A stretch of DNA of 64,000 nucleotides from Dyella sp. C11. Lineage in GTDB: Bacteria; Pseudomonadota; Gammaproteobacteria; Xanthomonadales; Rhodanobacteraceae. Location of the stretch: NCBI RefSeq assembly GCF_003121485.1, contig NZ_QAVX01000001.1, positions 310,001-374,000 on the forward strand, read 5' to 3'. A model generated the notes under the pieces. That model saw nothing but the letters and a program-made list of their open reading frames with translations, had not been told where the DNA came from and made no database searches. Both the position numbers and the translations under genes were made by a program. Positions 1 to 8,110 of the stretch are shown in pieces; the first letter of the stretch is position 1; the number at the start of each line of letters is the position of its first letter.

Positions 1-555
1 TGGCGGCGCAAGTCCGAGGCCGAAGAAGAAACGCGCCTCATCAACACGCCCGACACCCTCCAGGCGGTCGCCGATGCCATGGCTACTGCCGGCGCCAAGG
101 GCAAGGTATTCATGATTGGCCTGGGCGACGACGACATCTACGCGCGCAGCTTTGCGCTGCGGCTGTCGCTGCTGGGCATTCCCACCGTGCACAACTTCGA
201 TGCGGCGCGCATGGCCGCCAGCGTCTCCGCGGCGGGCGCGGGCGACGTGCTGCTCGTGTTCTCGGAACATGGCAACCATCCGGCGTTGTGCAAGATCGGG
301 CGCTTTTTCCGTGAACGTCGCGGTCGCCTTATCACCGTCACGCGCCACACCTCCAATCCACTGCGTGCACTGGCAGACATCGCGCTGCTGGTCTCGGCGC
401 ACGATGACCGGCCGTACATCCAGCCCGTGCTCTACCAGTCCGCACTTCAGCACCTGCTCGACGGTGTGTTCGTGCAGTTGTGCGAAGGCGATGAGCAGCG
501 GCATGTGCAGCTGCTGTCCAATCTCGAACGCGTCCAGCAGATGCTGGACCCCTAG
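1..555 (+). CDS. RpiR/MurR-family transcriptional regulator, C-terminal part (5' end outside window)
   Basis: The frame is open from base 1, so only the last 184 codons are present. What remains is a sugar-isomerase (SIS) fold: a VFMIGLGDDD segment resembling the first strand and phosphosugar loop, then DVLLVFSEHG and RLITVTRHTSNPL strand-loop units. In RpiR regulators an N-terminal helix-turn-helix precedes such a SIS domain; here it must lie upstream. The stop is 21 bp before an L,D-transpeptidase-like gene on the same strand, and the run continues through a symporter and a D-amino-acid dehydrogenase, so it may be the local regulator. The effector cannot be read from the sequence. An isolated SIS-domain isomerase is the alternative. 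Confidence 0.75.
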   Translation, partial: WRRKSEAEEETRLINTPDTLQAVADAMATAGAKGKVFMIGLGDDDIYARSFALRLSLLGIPTVHNFDAARMAASVSAAGAGDVLLVFSEHGNHPALCKIGRFFRERRGRLITVTRHTSNPLRALADIALLVSAHDDRPYIQPVLYQSALQHLLDGVFVQLCEGDEQRHVQLLSNLERVQQMLDP

Positions 556-576
556 CCACTCCATTCACGGCATCGC

Positions 577-1362
577 ATGACTTTCTTCGCCCATCGTTTT
601 GTGAATCGCTGTTTGCTCGCCACCATCCTGGCCGCCACGGCGATCCCTGTTGTCGCTTTGGCAGATGCAGATACCGCATGGCAGGCATCGCGGCAGATGG
701 TGTTGGTCATCACGCCGGACTGGAACGCGGATCACGGCACGTTGCGGGCCTTCGAGCGCGATGGCGACGGCTGGAAAGCAACGGTCGAGGCGCAGGACGT
801 GACGGTCGGACGATCGGGATCGGCCTGGGGCATCGGCTTGAATCCAGCCCAGGCCGATGGTCCGCAAAAGCACGAAGGGGATGGTCGCGCCGCGGCCGGC
901 GTGTACCGCGTCGGGCCCATCTTCGGCTATGCCTCCTCGGCGGATACGCACATGCCCTACGAGGCCATGCAGTACACCGACTGGTGCGTCGATGTGGACG
1001 GCTCGCCGTACTACAACCAGATTGTCGATACGAAGAAGGTGGGCGAAAAGGCGGTCGAAGGCGCGAGCGAACCCATGCGCCGCGATCTCCATCTCGCGGG
1101 TGACCAGCGCTACAAGATCGGCTTCGTCATCGAGCACAACGCCGAAGGCAAGCGTGGCGGCGGCAGCTGCATCTTTGCCCATCTGTGGAAATCGCCCACG
1201 GATGCCACGGCGGGTTGCACGGCCATGCCCGAATCGGTGATGCGCCGACTGGTTGCATGGATGAAACCCGAAGAACACCCGGTCTTCGTCCTGTTGCCGC
1301 AGAGCGAATACGAACGCCTGCGCACGTCCTGGCATTTGCCCGCACTGGGCAAGCAGCCTTGA
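577..1362 (+). CDS. L,D-transpeptidase family protein (YkuD-like), exported
   Basis: A 261-residue protein with an N-terminal signal sequence (hydrophobic stretch at about residues 11-28, then ALADADT). The C-terminal half carries the family signature: a His in SCIFAHLW (His202) and, 12 residues later, the catalytic Cys in TAGCTAM (Cys214). The Arg that often follows the Cys is replaced by Thr, as in a divergent branch of the family. L,D-transpeptidases act in the periplasm, forming 3-3 crosslinks, attaching lipoproteins, or exchanging the terminal D-Ala for other D-amino acids. The gene lies 21 bp after the RpiR-like gene, and its TGA overlaps the TTG start of the next gene. Family assignment is good; the substrate is unknown. 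Confidence 0.8.
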   Translation: MTFFAHRFVNRCLLATILAATAIPVVALADADTAWQASRQMVLVITPDWNADHGTLRAFERDGDGWKATVEAQDVTVGRSGSAWGIGLNPAQADGPQKHEGDGRAAAGVYRVGPIFGYASSADTHMPYEAMQYTDWCVDVDGSPYYNQIVDTKKVGEKAVEGASEPMRRDLHLAGDQRYKIGFVIEHNAEGKRGGGSCIFAHLWKSPTDATAGCTAMPESVMRRLVAWMKPEEHPVFVLLPQSEYERLRTSWHLPALGKQP

Positions 1363-2606
1363 GTCCGACCACGCGTGTACTTGCGGGCCTCGTGCTCGGC
1401 GCTGCGGGCGGTCTTGCACTGGCGGCATGGTCACCGACCGCGGCAGTGCAAGTGGCCGATGCGGTGCAGCCCTTCGGGCGGCTGTGGCTCAACGCCCTGC
1501 AGATGACCGTGGTGCCGCTGGTGTTTGCCTTGGTGGTCATCGGCGTGAACACGGCAAGCGATGCCGCGGCGTCGGGCCGCATCGCACGGCGCGCCATCGT
1601 GGCCTTCATACTGATCCTGACCGGCGGTGCGCTATTCGCTGCTGCGGCCGCGCCGCGATTGTTCTCGATGTTTCCGCGCAATCCCTCACTGACCACGGCA
1701 CTCGAAAGTGCCGTGGCGACGCATGCACCTGCGGCAACGGCCGCCGTTGGCTGGGCGGAATGGTTCAACGGCATCGTGCCGTCCAACGCCATCAACGCCG
1801 CCGCGCAAAGCGCGATGCTGCCGCTGGTGGTGTTCGCGCTGTTCTTCGGCTTCGGCCTTACCCGCATCGACGCGGATCGTCGCGCGCTGGTGGTGTCGTT
1901 TTTCCAGGCCATTGCCGACACCATGATCGTGGTGGTGCGCTGGGTTTTGTGGGTGGCGCCGCTGGGCGTGTTCGCGCTGATTCTCGCGGTGTGCGCGCGA
2001 GCCGGTCTGCATATGCTCAGCGCCCTGGGCATCTATGTGCTGGTGGAATGCGTGCTGTATCTCTCCGTGACCGTGCTGATGCTGCCGATAGCGAAAGTGT
2101 GGGGTGGCGAGACGCTGAGGCGTTTCATTCCGGCAGTGGTGCCGGCACAGATCGTCGCCGCGAGCACGCAGTCGTCGCTGGCTTCCTTGCCGGCCATGCT
2201 GGAAAGCGCGGAACGTCGCCTGGGTTACCCGTCGCAGGTGAATGCGCTGGTGCTGCCGATGGCGGTGAGCCTTTTCCGTTTGACGAGTCCGGTTCAATAC
2301 GTGACGTCTGCGTGCTTCATTGCATGGGCCTACGGCATCGACGTGGGCGCTGCACCGCTGTTTGCGGCGGCGCTGCTCGCGGTAGTGATCAGCTTGGGTT
2401 CGGTCGGGTTGCCGGGGGCGGTGAGTTTTCTTGCCACCAACCTGCCGGTGGCGCAGGCGATGGGCGTGCCCGTGGGTCCGCTGGGCCTGATGCTCGCCGT
2501 CGACGCGCTGCCCGATGCACTCGCCACGCTGGGCAATGTCACGGCCGACCTTACGGCCACCAGCGTGGTGGCCCGCCAATCCGCCAAGGAAAGCACAAGC
2601 GCATGA
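1359..2606 (+). CDS. Dicarboxylate/amino acid:cation symporter (SDF/DAACS family)
   Basis: A multi-span inner-membrane symporter of about 415 residues. The TTG at 1359 was chosen over upstream in-frame starts because it overlaps the preceding stop (TTGA) and begins directly at the first membrane helix (TTRVLAGLVLGAAGG). The family pattern is visible: an N-terminal helix bundle with LQMTVVPLVFALVV, a serine-rich re-entrant segment (AASTQSSLASLPAML) and a late helix with SVGLPGAVSFL. Family members move glutamate, aspartate, C4-dicarboxylates or neutral amino acids with Na+ or H+. The ATGA overlap with a D-amino-acid dehydrogenase suggests it imports that enzyme's substrate or exports its product; this is inference. 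Confidence 0.85.
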   Translation: MSPTTRVLAGLVLGAAGGLALAAWSPTAAVQVADAVQPFGRLWLNALQMTVVPLVFALVVIGVNTASDAAASGRIARRAIVAFILILTGGALFAAAAAPRLFSMFPRNPSLTTALESAVATHAPAATAAVGWAEWFNGIVPSNAINAAAQSAMLPLVVFALFFGFGLTRIDADRRALVVSFFQAIADTMIVVVRWVLWVAPLGVFALILAVCARAGLHMLSALGIYVLVECVLYLSVTVLMLPIAKVWGGETLRRFIPAVVPAQIVAASTQSSLASLPAMLESAERRLGYPSQVNALVLPMAVSLFRLTSPVQYVTSACFIAWAYGIDVGAAPLFAAALLAVVISLGSVGLPGAVSFLATNLPVAQAMGVPVGPLGLMLAVDALPDALATLGNVTADLTATSVVARQSAKESTSA

Positions 2607-3739
2607 GCACGTTGCACGACGCCGATGTCATTGTGTTGGGTGCCGGCATGGCTGGCGCCTCCGTGGCCTACTTCCTGGCGCCGCACGTGCGTGTGCTGGT
2701 GCTTGAGCGCGAGGAGCATGCCGGCGTGCATTCGACCGGTCGATCCGCCGCCCTGTTTTCGGAGACTTACGGTTCGACGCAGGTACGCGCGCTGACGCGG
2801 GCGGCCCGGCGATTCTTCGATCATCCGCCGGAAGGTTTCGCGCAGCATCCGATTCTTGCGCCGCGTGGCTCGGTGAGCATCGGTACCCGTGAGCAGATGG
2901 AGAAAGTGCATGCCTTGCACGCGGACATGGCGCCGCGCACGCGCGGCTTGCGCGTGGTTGATGCAGCCTGGTTGCAATCGACCGTTCCGGTGCTGCGGCC
3001 GGAGGCTGCACACATCGGGCTTTACGAGCCGGGCGCGGCGGATATCGACGTCAACGAGTTGCACCAGGGCTTTCTGCGTGGCCTGCGCAGTCGCGGTGGA
3101 TCGTTGAAGTTCAACGTGGGCATTCAGTCGATCGAACGCGAACAGGGTCAATGGCTCGTCGACGCAGGCGACGCACGCTATCGCGCCCCCTTGCTGGTGA
3201 ACGCAGCGGGTGCCTGGGTCGACCAGGTCGCGGCGCTTGCCGGTGTCGCACCCATTGGCATCCAGCCACGCCGTCGTTCGGCCTTTTTGTTCGAGGCGCC
3301 CGCGGGCGTGGACATCGCGCACTGGCCGTTCGTGATGGATCTTGATGAAAGCTTCTACTTCAAGCCGGATGCCGGGCTTCTGCTGGGTTGTCCGGCGAAT
3401 GCCGATCCGGTGGAACCGCACGACGTACAGCCCGAGGAGCTCGATATCGCCATCGGCATTCACCGCATCGAACAAGCCACCACCCTGACCATTCGCCGCC
3501 CGACGCGAACCTGGGCGGGCCTGCGTTCGTTCGTGGCCGACGGCGATCTGGTCGGTGGTTTCGCGCCGAACGCCGATCATTTCTTCTGGGTGGCCGCCCA
3601 GGGCGGTTACGGCATCCAGACATCGGCCGCGATGGGCGAAGCGAGTGCACATCTGGTGCTGGGTCGCGCGTTGCCTGCGCATTTGCTGGACGCAGGCGTT
3701 ACCGCTGACATGCTCGATCCACGGCGGTTGCCGGGCTGA
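2603..3739 (+). CDS. dauA: FAD-dependent D-amino-acid dehydrogenase, DauA (D-arginine dehydrogenase) type
   Basis: A 378-residue DAO-fold flavoprotein. The N-terminus has a dinucleotide-binding GAGMAG at residues 13-18 and the glutamate-ending strand VLVLERE, followed by HSTGRSAALF. From memory, the sequence closely follows Pseudomonas aeruginosa DauA over its whole length, including LQPKRRSAF-like, LDESFYFKPDAG, GCPANADPVE, TWAGLRSFVADGD and AAQGGYGIQTSAAMGEAS segments. DauA oxidises D-Arg, D-Lys and other D-amino acids to 2-keto acids. The long upstream extension of the frame runs antiparallel in phase to the symporter and is not coding; the ATG at 2603 overlaps the symporter stop. No DauB (L-arginine-forming partner) is adjacent. 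Substrate range is inferred. Confidence 0.85.
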   Translation: MSTLHDADVIVLGAGMAGASVAYFLAPHVRVLVLEREEHAGVHSTGRSAALFSETYGSTQVRALTRAARRFFDHPPEGFAQHPILAPRGSVSIGTREQMEKVHALHADMAPRTRGLRVVDAAWLQSTVPVLRPEAAHIGLYEPGAADIDVNELHQGFLRGLRSRGGSLKFNVGIQSIEREQGQWLVDAGDARYRAPLLVNAAGAWVDQVAALAGVAPIGIQPRRRSAFLFEAPAGVDIAHWPFVMDLDESFYFKPDAGLLLGCPANADPVEPHDVQPEELDIAIGIHRIEQATTLTIRRPTRTWAGLRSFVADGDLVGGFAPNADHFFWVAAQGGYGIQTSAAMGEASAHLVLGRALPAHLLDAGVTADMLDPRRLPG

Positions 3740-3754
3740 GTCGTTCGACCGCTA

Positions 3755-4318
3755 TCAGGGGCGTCGTTTCGTTGGTTCGGGGTGTTCTTCGTCGGGCGAA
3801 TCGTGGACGTACGATGCGCGCGGCTCGGCCGGTGGCGGGTAGGGACGCCGCAGGGCAGTGTGCGTGGCGCGCCTGTTGTCGGCGTGCGAGTGGCTGGCTA
3901 TATGCGCATCGCTCCGATGCGTGATGCTGGCCCGCATGGTCCCGCTCAAGGTCAGATCACCTTCGGCCGCCACATGAAGATGCTGGAGAACAGCCTGCTC
4001 GTGCGCTGGGCCCATGCGCCGTGATCGCTCGAACAACGTGCTGAGCAACGGGCACAGGACCAGGTTGCGCAAGCGGCACGACACGCTGTTCAGACCGTAT
4101 GAAAGCACTCCGCGGATATAGGTACGCTGGTCATCCGTATAGGTGAGAAAGTGCTTGGCGATCTGGCCGCCTACCAGGGCGAAGTCCAACTGCACCGGGA
4201 CATGGTTTCCCCACACCTTCATGGCCTGCTGTCTTACGCGCGCCACCTCGGGAAGCAGCGACAGTGCCTCCAGAAATTTTTGTAGTTGCGGCATGAGTAC
4301 ACCGTCCGTGCTTGCCAT
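3755..4318 (-). CDS. Hypothetical protein of unknown function, possibly DUF7674-like
   Basis: An open frame of about 187 residues. Codon use in the N-terminal two thirds looks genuine (C/G-ending codons, few rare codons), but the last 50 residues are low-complexity and His/Arg/Pro rich, as if reading past a decayed end. The core reads as a small helical protein: LQKFLEALSLLPEV, then KVWGNHVP, GGQIAKHFL, RGVLSYGLNS and LRNLVLCPLLSTLFE. This spacing faintly recalls the DUF7674 family (a proline-tryptophan core and a C-terminal helix ending an N-V-less motif), but I cannot confirm it. The start is uncertain (4336, 4318 or 4294). It is convergent with dauA. It could also be a pseudogene. Confidence 0.4.
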   Translation of the reverse strand: MASTDGVLMPQLQKFLEALSLLPEVARVRQQAMKVWGNHVPVQLDFALVGGQIAKHFLTYTDDQRTYIRGVLSYGLNSVSCRLRNLVLCPLLSTLFERSRRMGPAHEQAVLQHLHVAAEGDLTLSGTMRASITHRSDAHIASHSHADNRRATHTALRRPYPPPAEPRASYVHDSPDEEHPEPTKRRP

Positions 4319-4663
4319 GAAGGTTGATCCGATCATGGATGTCGCCAAGCGCGGGCAGCATCGGCCGCCAGCGTCAGTTGGCGTCCGTCAATGCCCCTGT
4401 CTGGATCGGTCGAGGTTCAGCATTGCCGCGCAACGTTTGACGCCAGATTGCCGTTGCGGAAAGGCGAACAGGAGTGCGGCGTCATGGGGTGAGGATGCCC
4501 AGATGGGGGCGTTCCCACACGTCCAGGGCGCCTTCGAGAGCGCGGCAGGTAAGGCCGTTGGCGATCATTCCCGCACGCGACAACCTTGCGCCCCGGCACC
4601 AGCACTCACCTGGCTGCCGGCGATGGGCCGAACGCCATGCTGCACTGCCGCGACGGTGGCCGT

Positions 4664-4669
4664 TACAAT
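4664..4669 (+). promoter_or_regulatory. Possible -10 box of the trpG promoter
   Basis: TACAAT matches 5 of 6 bases of the sigma-70 -10 consensus and lies about 90 bp upstream of trpG in an otherwise GC-rich stretch. The -35 region is poor (CTGCAC with an 18-bp spacer), so the call is tentative. Confidence 0.3.
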
Positions 4670-4758
4670 CCAGAGTCTGGCCATCCAGGCCCTGACACCC
4701 TCGTCGCCGGCCGGCAAGGGTGTCCAGCCAACCCATGAGATTCCCGGTTAGGTCGCCT

Positions 4759-5355
4759 ATGCTCCTGATGATCGACAACTACGACAGCTTCACCTTCAAC
4801 CTCGTGCAGTACCTGGGCGAGCTGGGGCAGGCGGTGAAAGTGGTTCGCAACGATGCGCTGGACGTGGCGGGCATCCGGGCGCTGAAGCCCACGCACATCA
4901 TGATTTCGCCGGGTCCCGGCACGCCGGACGACGCGGGCGTGTCGCTGGACGTGCTGCGCGAACTGGCGGGCGAGATCCCGGTATTCGGCGTGTGCCTGGG
5001 GCATCAGGCCATCGGCCAGGTGTTCGGCGGGAAGGTGATCCGGGCCAAGCAGATCATGCACGGCAAGATTTCCCCGGTTCGCCATCGCGGTAAGGGCGTG
5101 TTCGCCGGCCTGCCCGATCCCTTCGAGGCTACGCGCTATCACTCGCTGGTAGTGGAGCAGGATTCGCTGCCCGATTGCCTGGAAGTGACTGCCTGGACGG
5201 AGAACGCCGACGGCACCATCGACGAGATCATGGGCCTGCGCCACAAGACGCTGAACGTCGAAGGCGTGCAGTTCCATCCCGAATCGATCCTCACCCAGCA
5301 CGGCCACGACCTGCTGCGCAATTTCCTCGGCCTTCCACTGAAGCTCGCCGCATGA
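4759..5355 (+). CDS. trpG: Anthranilate synthase component II (glutamine amidotransferase)
   Basis: Supplies ammonia from glutamine to TrpE for anthranilate synthesis, the first step of tryptophan biosynthesis. The 198 residues show the class I amidotransferase pattern: [11 protein letters not shown] at the start, oxyanion segment SPGPGTPDD, nucleophile Cys79 in GVCLGHQ, and the His-Glu pair in FHPESI near the C-terminus. The ATG at 4759 is used (4768 is an alternative); the frame extends upstream but without family similarity. The stop overlaps the trpD start (ATGA). trpE is not in the window, so the glutaminase is encoded apart from its partner. In many bacteria the same subunit also serves PabB for folate. 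Confidence 0.95.
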   Translation: MLLMIDNYDSFTFNLVQYLGELGQAVKVVRNDALDVAGIRALKPTHIMISPGPGTPDDAGVSLDVLRELAGEIPVFGVCLGHQAIGQVFGGKVIRAKQIMHGKISPVRHRGKGVFAGLPDPFEATRYHSLVVEQDSLPDCLEVTAWTENADGTIDEIMGLRHKTLNVEGVQFHPESILTQHGHDLLRNFLGLPLKLAA

Positions 5356-6419
5356 GCGCGACCGGAGACGTAGGGCGTCGTGTCACCATCACGCCGCAGG
5401 AAGCGCTTCAGCGAACCATCGAGCACCGTGAAATCTTCCACGACGAGATGATCGCGCTGATGCGGCAGATCATGCGTGGCGAAGTGAGCCCGCTGATGAC
5501 CGCTGCGATCATCACCGGCCTTCGCGTGAAGAAGGAAACGGTGGGTGAAATCACCGGTGCCGCGCGCGTGATGCGCGAGTTGTCGGCCAAGGTTGACCTT
5601 CCGCCGCACGAGCATTTCGTGGATATCGTCGGTACCGGTGGCGATGGTGCGTCCAGCTTCAATATTTCCACGGCGTCCATGTTCGTCGCGGCGGCGGCCG
5701 GCGCGCGCATTGCCAAGCACGGCGGGCGCAGCGTGTCGTCCAAGTCGGGCAGTGCAGATGTGCTCGAGGCACTCGGTGCCGTCATCGACCTGCCGCCGGC
5801 ACAGGTGGCGCAGTGCATGGACGAGGTGGGCATCGGCTTCATGTTCGCGCCAAACCATCATCCGGCCATGAAAGTGGTGGCACCGGTGCGCAAGGAAATG
5901 GGCGTGCGCACCTTGTTCAACATCCTGGGTCCGCTGACCAATCCCGCGGGCGCGCCGAACATCCTGATGGGCGTGTTCCATCCCGATCTCGTCGGTATCC
6001 AGGTACGCGTGTTGCAGGCGCTTGGTGCCAGGCACGCACTGGTCGTGTGGGGCCGCGATGGCATGGACGAGATTTCGCTGGGCGCCGCCACGCTGGTGGG
6101 CGAACTGCGCGATGGCGAGGTGCGCGAGTACGAAGTGGAGCCCGAGGATTTCGGCCTCGCCATGGCGTCCAGCCGAAACCTGCGCGTGGAAAATGCCGAG
6201 GAATCCCGGGCCATGCTGATCGAGGCGCTGGAAGGCCGCCGCGGCGTGCCGCACGACATCGTGTGTCTCAACGCGGGCGCCGCGCTGTATGCGGCCAATG
6301 TGGTGGATTCCATCGCGGCCGGTATCGAATTGGCGCGTGCCACCATTGCCAGCGGTGCGGCCCGTGCAAAAATGGACGCCTTCGTCGCCACCACGCGGCG
6401 GCTGGCCGGGGCGCCCTGA
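5352..6419 (+). CDS. trpD: Anthranilate phosphoribosyltransferase
   Basis: Transfers phosphoribose from PRPP to anthranilate, the second step of the tryptophan branch. The protein has 355 residues, slightly longer than the usual 335-345 because of a short N-terminal extension. The PRPP-binding glycine-rich loop [14 protein letters not shown] lies at residues 94-107, followed by [22 protein letters not shown] and the [10 protein letters not shown] motif typical of the family. The start overlaps the trpG stop by 4 bp and trpC follows after 42 bp, so the three genes form one transcription unit. Confidence 0.96.
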   Translation: MSATGDVGRRVTITPQEALQRTIEHREIFHDEMIALMRQIMRGEVSPLMTAAIITGLRVKKETVGEITGAARVMRELSAKVDLPPHEHFVDIVGTGGDGASSFNISTASMFVAAAAGARIAKHGGRSVSSKSGSADVLEALGAVIDLPPAQVAQCMDEVGIGFMFAPNHHPAMKVVAPVRKEMGVRTLFNILGPLTNPAGAPNILMGVFHPDLVGIQVRVLQALGARHALVVWGRDGMDEISLGAATLVGELRDGEVREYEVEPEDFGLAMASSRNLRVENAEESRAMLIEALEGRRGVPHDIVCLNAGAALYAANVVDSIAAGIELARATIASGAARAKMDAFVATTRRLAGAP

Positions 6420-6461
6420 CGCTCACATCGCCTTCATCCCCCATCCCCGCAAGCTTTTGCC

Positions 6462-7256
6462 ATGACCGACATTCTCCAGCGCATCCTTACCCGCAAGACC
6501 GAAGAAGTCGCCGAGCGCAGCGCCAGGCTGCCGCTGGCCGAGCTCTCCGCTCGCGTGGCGGACTTGCCGGAAACCCGTGGTTTCGCCGCAGCCATCGAGG
6601 CGAAGATCGACGCCAGCCTGCCGGCCGTGATCGCCGAGGTGAAGCGCGCCAGCCCGAGCAAGGGCGTGATTCGTCCGGATTTCGATCCCGCCGCCATTGC
6701 GCGCAGCTACGAGAAGGGCGGCGCTGCCTGTCTTTCCGTGCTGACCGACAAGGACTTTTTCCACGGCAGTGAAGATTTCCTGCAGCAGGCGCGCGATGCC
6801 TGTTCGCTGCCCGTGCTGCGCAAGGATTTCGTGATCGACCCTTACCAGGTGTACGAGGCGCGCGCGATTGGTGCCGACTGCATCCTGTTGATCGTTGCCG
6901 CGCTCAATGACGCGGCGCTGCTGGAGCTGTCGCTGCTGGCAGCCGAGCTGGACCTCGACGTGCTGTGCGAAGTGCACGACGCCGAGGAGCTGGAGCGCGC
7001 GCTGGCGTTGCCGGTGCCGCTGATCGGCGTGAACAACCGCAACCTGCGCACGTTCCACACCTCGCTGGATACCTCGCTGGAGCTGCAGCAGTTGATGGAA
7101 TACGACCGCATCCTGGTCAGCGAGTCCGGCATTCACACGCCGGATGACGTGGCCACGCTGCGTGACGCCGGCATCAATGCCTTCCTGGTCGGCGAAGCGT
7201 TCATGCGCGCCGACGATCCGGGCGCGGAATTGCAGCGCCTTTTTGCCACGCCCTAA
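6462..7256 (+). CDS. trpC: Indole-3-glycerol-phosphate synthase
   Basis: Decarboxylates and closes the ring of carboxyphenylaminodeoxyribulose phosphate to form indole-3-glycerol phosphate. It is a stand-alone 264-residue TIM barrel, not fused to TrpF. Visible motifs are [11 protein letters not shown] (first catalytic Lys), [18 protein letters not shown] (general-acid Lys), LCEVHD, GVNNRNL and [10 protein letters not shown] with the phosphate-binding loop near the end. The RBS region AAGCTTTTGCC precedes the ATG. It is followed 21 bp later by a HAD phosphatase gene on the same strand. Confidence 0.97.
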   Translation: MTDILQRILTRKTEEVAERSARLPLAELSARVADLPETRGFAAAIEAKIDASLPAVIAEVKRASPSKGVIRPDFDPAAIARSYEKGGAACLSVLTDKDFFHGSEDFLQQARDACSLPVLRKDFVIDPYQVYEARAIGADCILLIVAALNDAALLELSLLAAELDLDVLCEVHDAEELERALALPVPLIGVNNRNLRTFHTSLDTSLELQQLMEYDRILVSESGIHTPDDVATLRDAGINAFLVGEAFMRADDPGAELQRLFATP

Positions 7257-7277
7257 GCGCCCGCCAGAAACCAACGT

Positions 7278-7979
7278 ATGACCACAGGGGAAACCAGTCT
7301 CGAGCCGGCAACGGTAGATGCGGCCGTTGCTGCGCCGCGCACCGTGCTGTTCGATTTCGATGGCGTGCTGATTCACGGTGACGCCTTCTACCTTTTCATG
7401 CGTGATCGCTACCAGCGCTCCTGGCTGTACAAGCTGGGCGCGCTGTTTGCGGTGCCGTGGATGCTGCTGGTGGTTCCGTTTTCGCGCCGACTGGCGGAAC
7501 GGGCGCTCGTGCACGTGGGCCTGCTGGGCCTCAATGAGCAGCGCTACCGGGCCGCGGCGGAAAGTTTCGGTGCGAGCCTGGTGCGCCGGCCGAAGCAGTT
7601 TTGCCGGGACGGCCTCAGCGCCCTGCGACGCCACCAGGCCGCCGGCGATCGCGTCATCGTCGTTACTGGCTGCGAACACGTGCTGGTGAGCCACATCCTG
7701 GCACAGCTGGGACTGGGAGACATTGACGTGCTGGCGTCGCAGCTCCGCCCGGGTCTGCTGGGCATGCGCGTGAAATTGCACAACGTGGGGCGGCGCAAAC
7801 CCGCGCAGCTGGCGGCTTTCGGGGTTGGCGAGTGGCATGTGGCCTATAGCGACTCGCTGGTCGATGCACCCATGCTCAAGCCTGCGGCGGAGGCTGTGCT
7901 GGTGAACGGCACGCCCCAGCTCTGCAAGAAGCTGGAGAAGGCGCTGGGCCGCACCATCACCCGTGTCGACTGGTTCTGA
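7278..7979 (+). CDS. HAD-superfamily hydrolase, phosphoserine-phosphatase-like (subclass IB)
   Basis: A cytosolic phosphatase-type protein of 233 residues. The four HAD motifs can be seen: nucleophile and acid Asp26/Asp28 in LFDFDGVLI, a Thr in VIVVTGCEH, a Lys in the GRRKPAQL region, and the metal-binding YSDSLVDAPML. A helical cap with a hydrophobic stretch (LGALFAVPWMLLVVP) sits between motifs I and II. The first 20 residues are a variable, disordered-looking extension. Members include SerB-like and CicA-like phosphatases; the substrate cannot be told. It sits 21 bp after trpC, so is probably co-transcribed with the trp genes, without a known role in that pathway. Confidence 0.8.
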   Translation: MTTGETSLEPATVDAAVAAPRTVLFDFDGVLIHGDAFYLFMRDRYQRSWLYKLGALFAVPWMLLVVPFSRRLAERALVHVGLLGLNEQRYRAAAESFGASLVRRPKQFCRDGLSALRRHQAAGDRVIVVTGCEHVLVSHILAQLGLGDIDVLASQLRPGLLGMRVKLHNVGRRKPAQLAAFGVGEWHVAYSDSLVDAPMLKPAAEAVLVNGTPQLCKKLEKALGRTITRVDWF

Positions 7980-8110
7980 CCAGCCTTGTTGAGGGGGGGC
8001 GCCCGTTTGCGGCCGCCGCCAAGGGGTGCTGTCGCCGTGCGGACCGGTTCTTGACCGGCCCATCGCATTGCTTGCGTTAGCATTTACATAATTCGTTCGG
8101 GAGCTATCGG

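Larger units (their letters stand above)
3740..4758. other. About 1 kb between dauA and trpG with at most one small gene
   Basis: No strong plus-strand gene is seen. The minus strand holds one possible hypothetical protein (3755-4318, listed separately). The stretch 4340-4758 shows no convincing ORF, tandem repeat or Trp-rich leader peptide; trpE is absent. A possible trpG promoter (TACAAT at 4664) lies at its end. Confidence 0.6.

Noticed and set aside
1427-2602. 392-codon N-terminal extension of the dauA frame
   Set aside because: It overlaps the symporter in another frame and has no similarity to flavoproteins; the ATG at 2603 gives the family N-terminus.
4143-4751. 202-codon plus-strand frame before trpG
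   Set aside because: Low-complexity Cys/Ser/Arg composition, and its first part is antisense to a better candidate.
4340-4758. Trp attenuator or leader peptide upstream of trpG
   Set aside because: No short ORF with tandem Trp codons and no alternative hairpin pair was found.
6423-8063. 546-codon minus-strand open frame opposite trpC and the HAD gene
   Set aside because: It lies antisense to two certain genes and has shadow composition.
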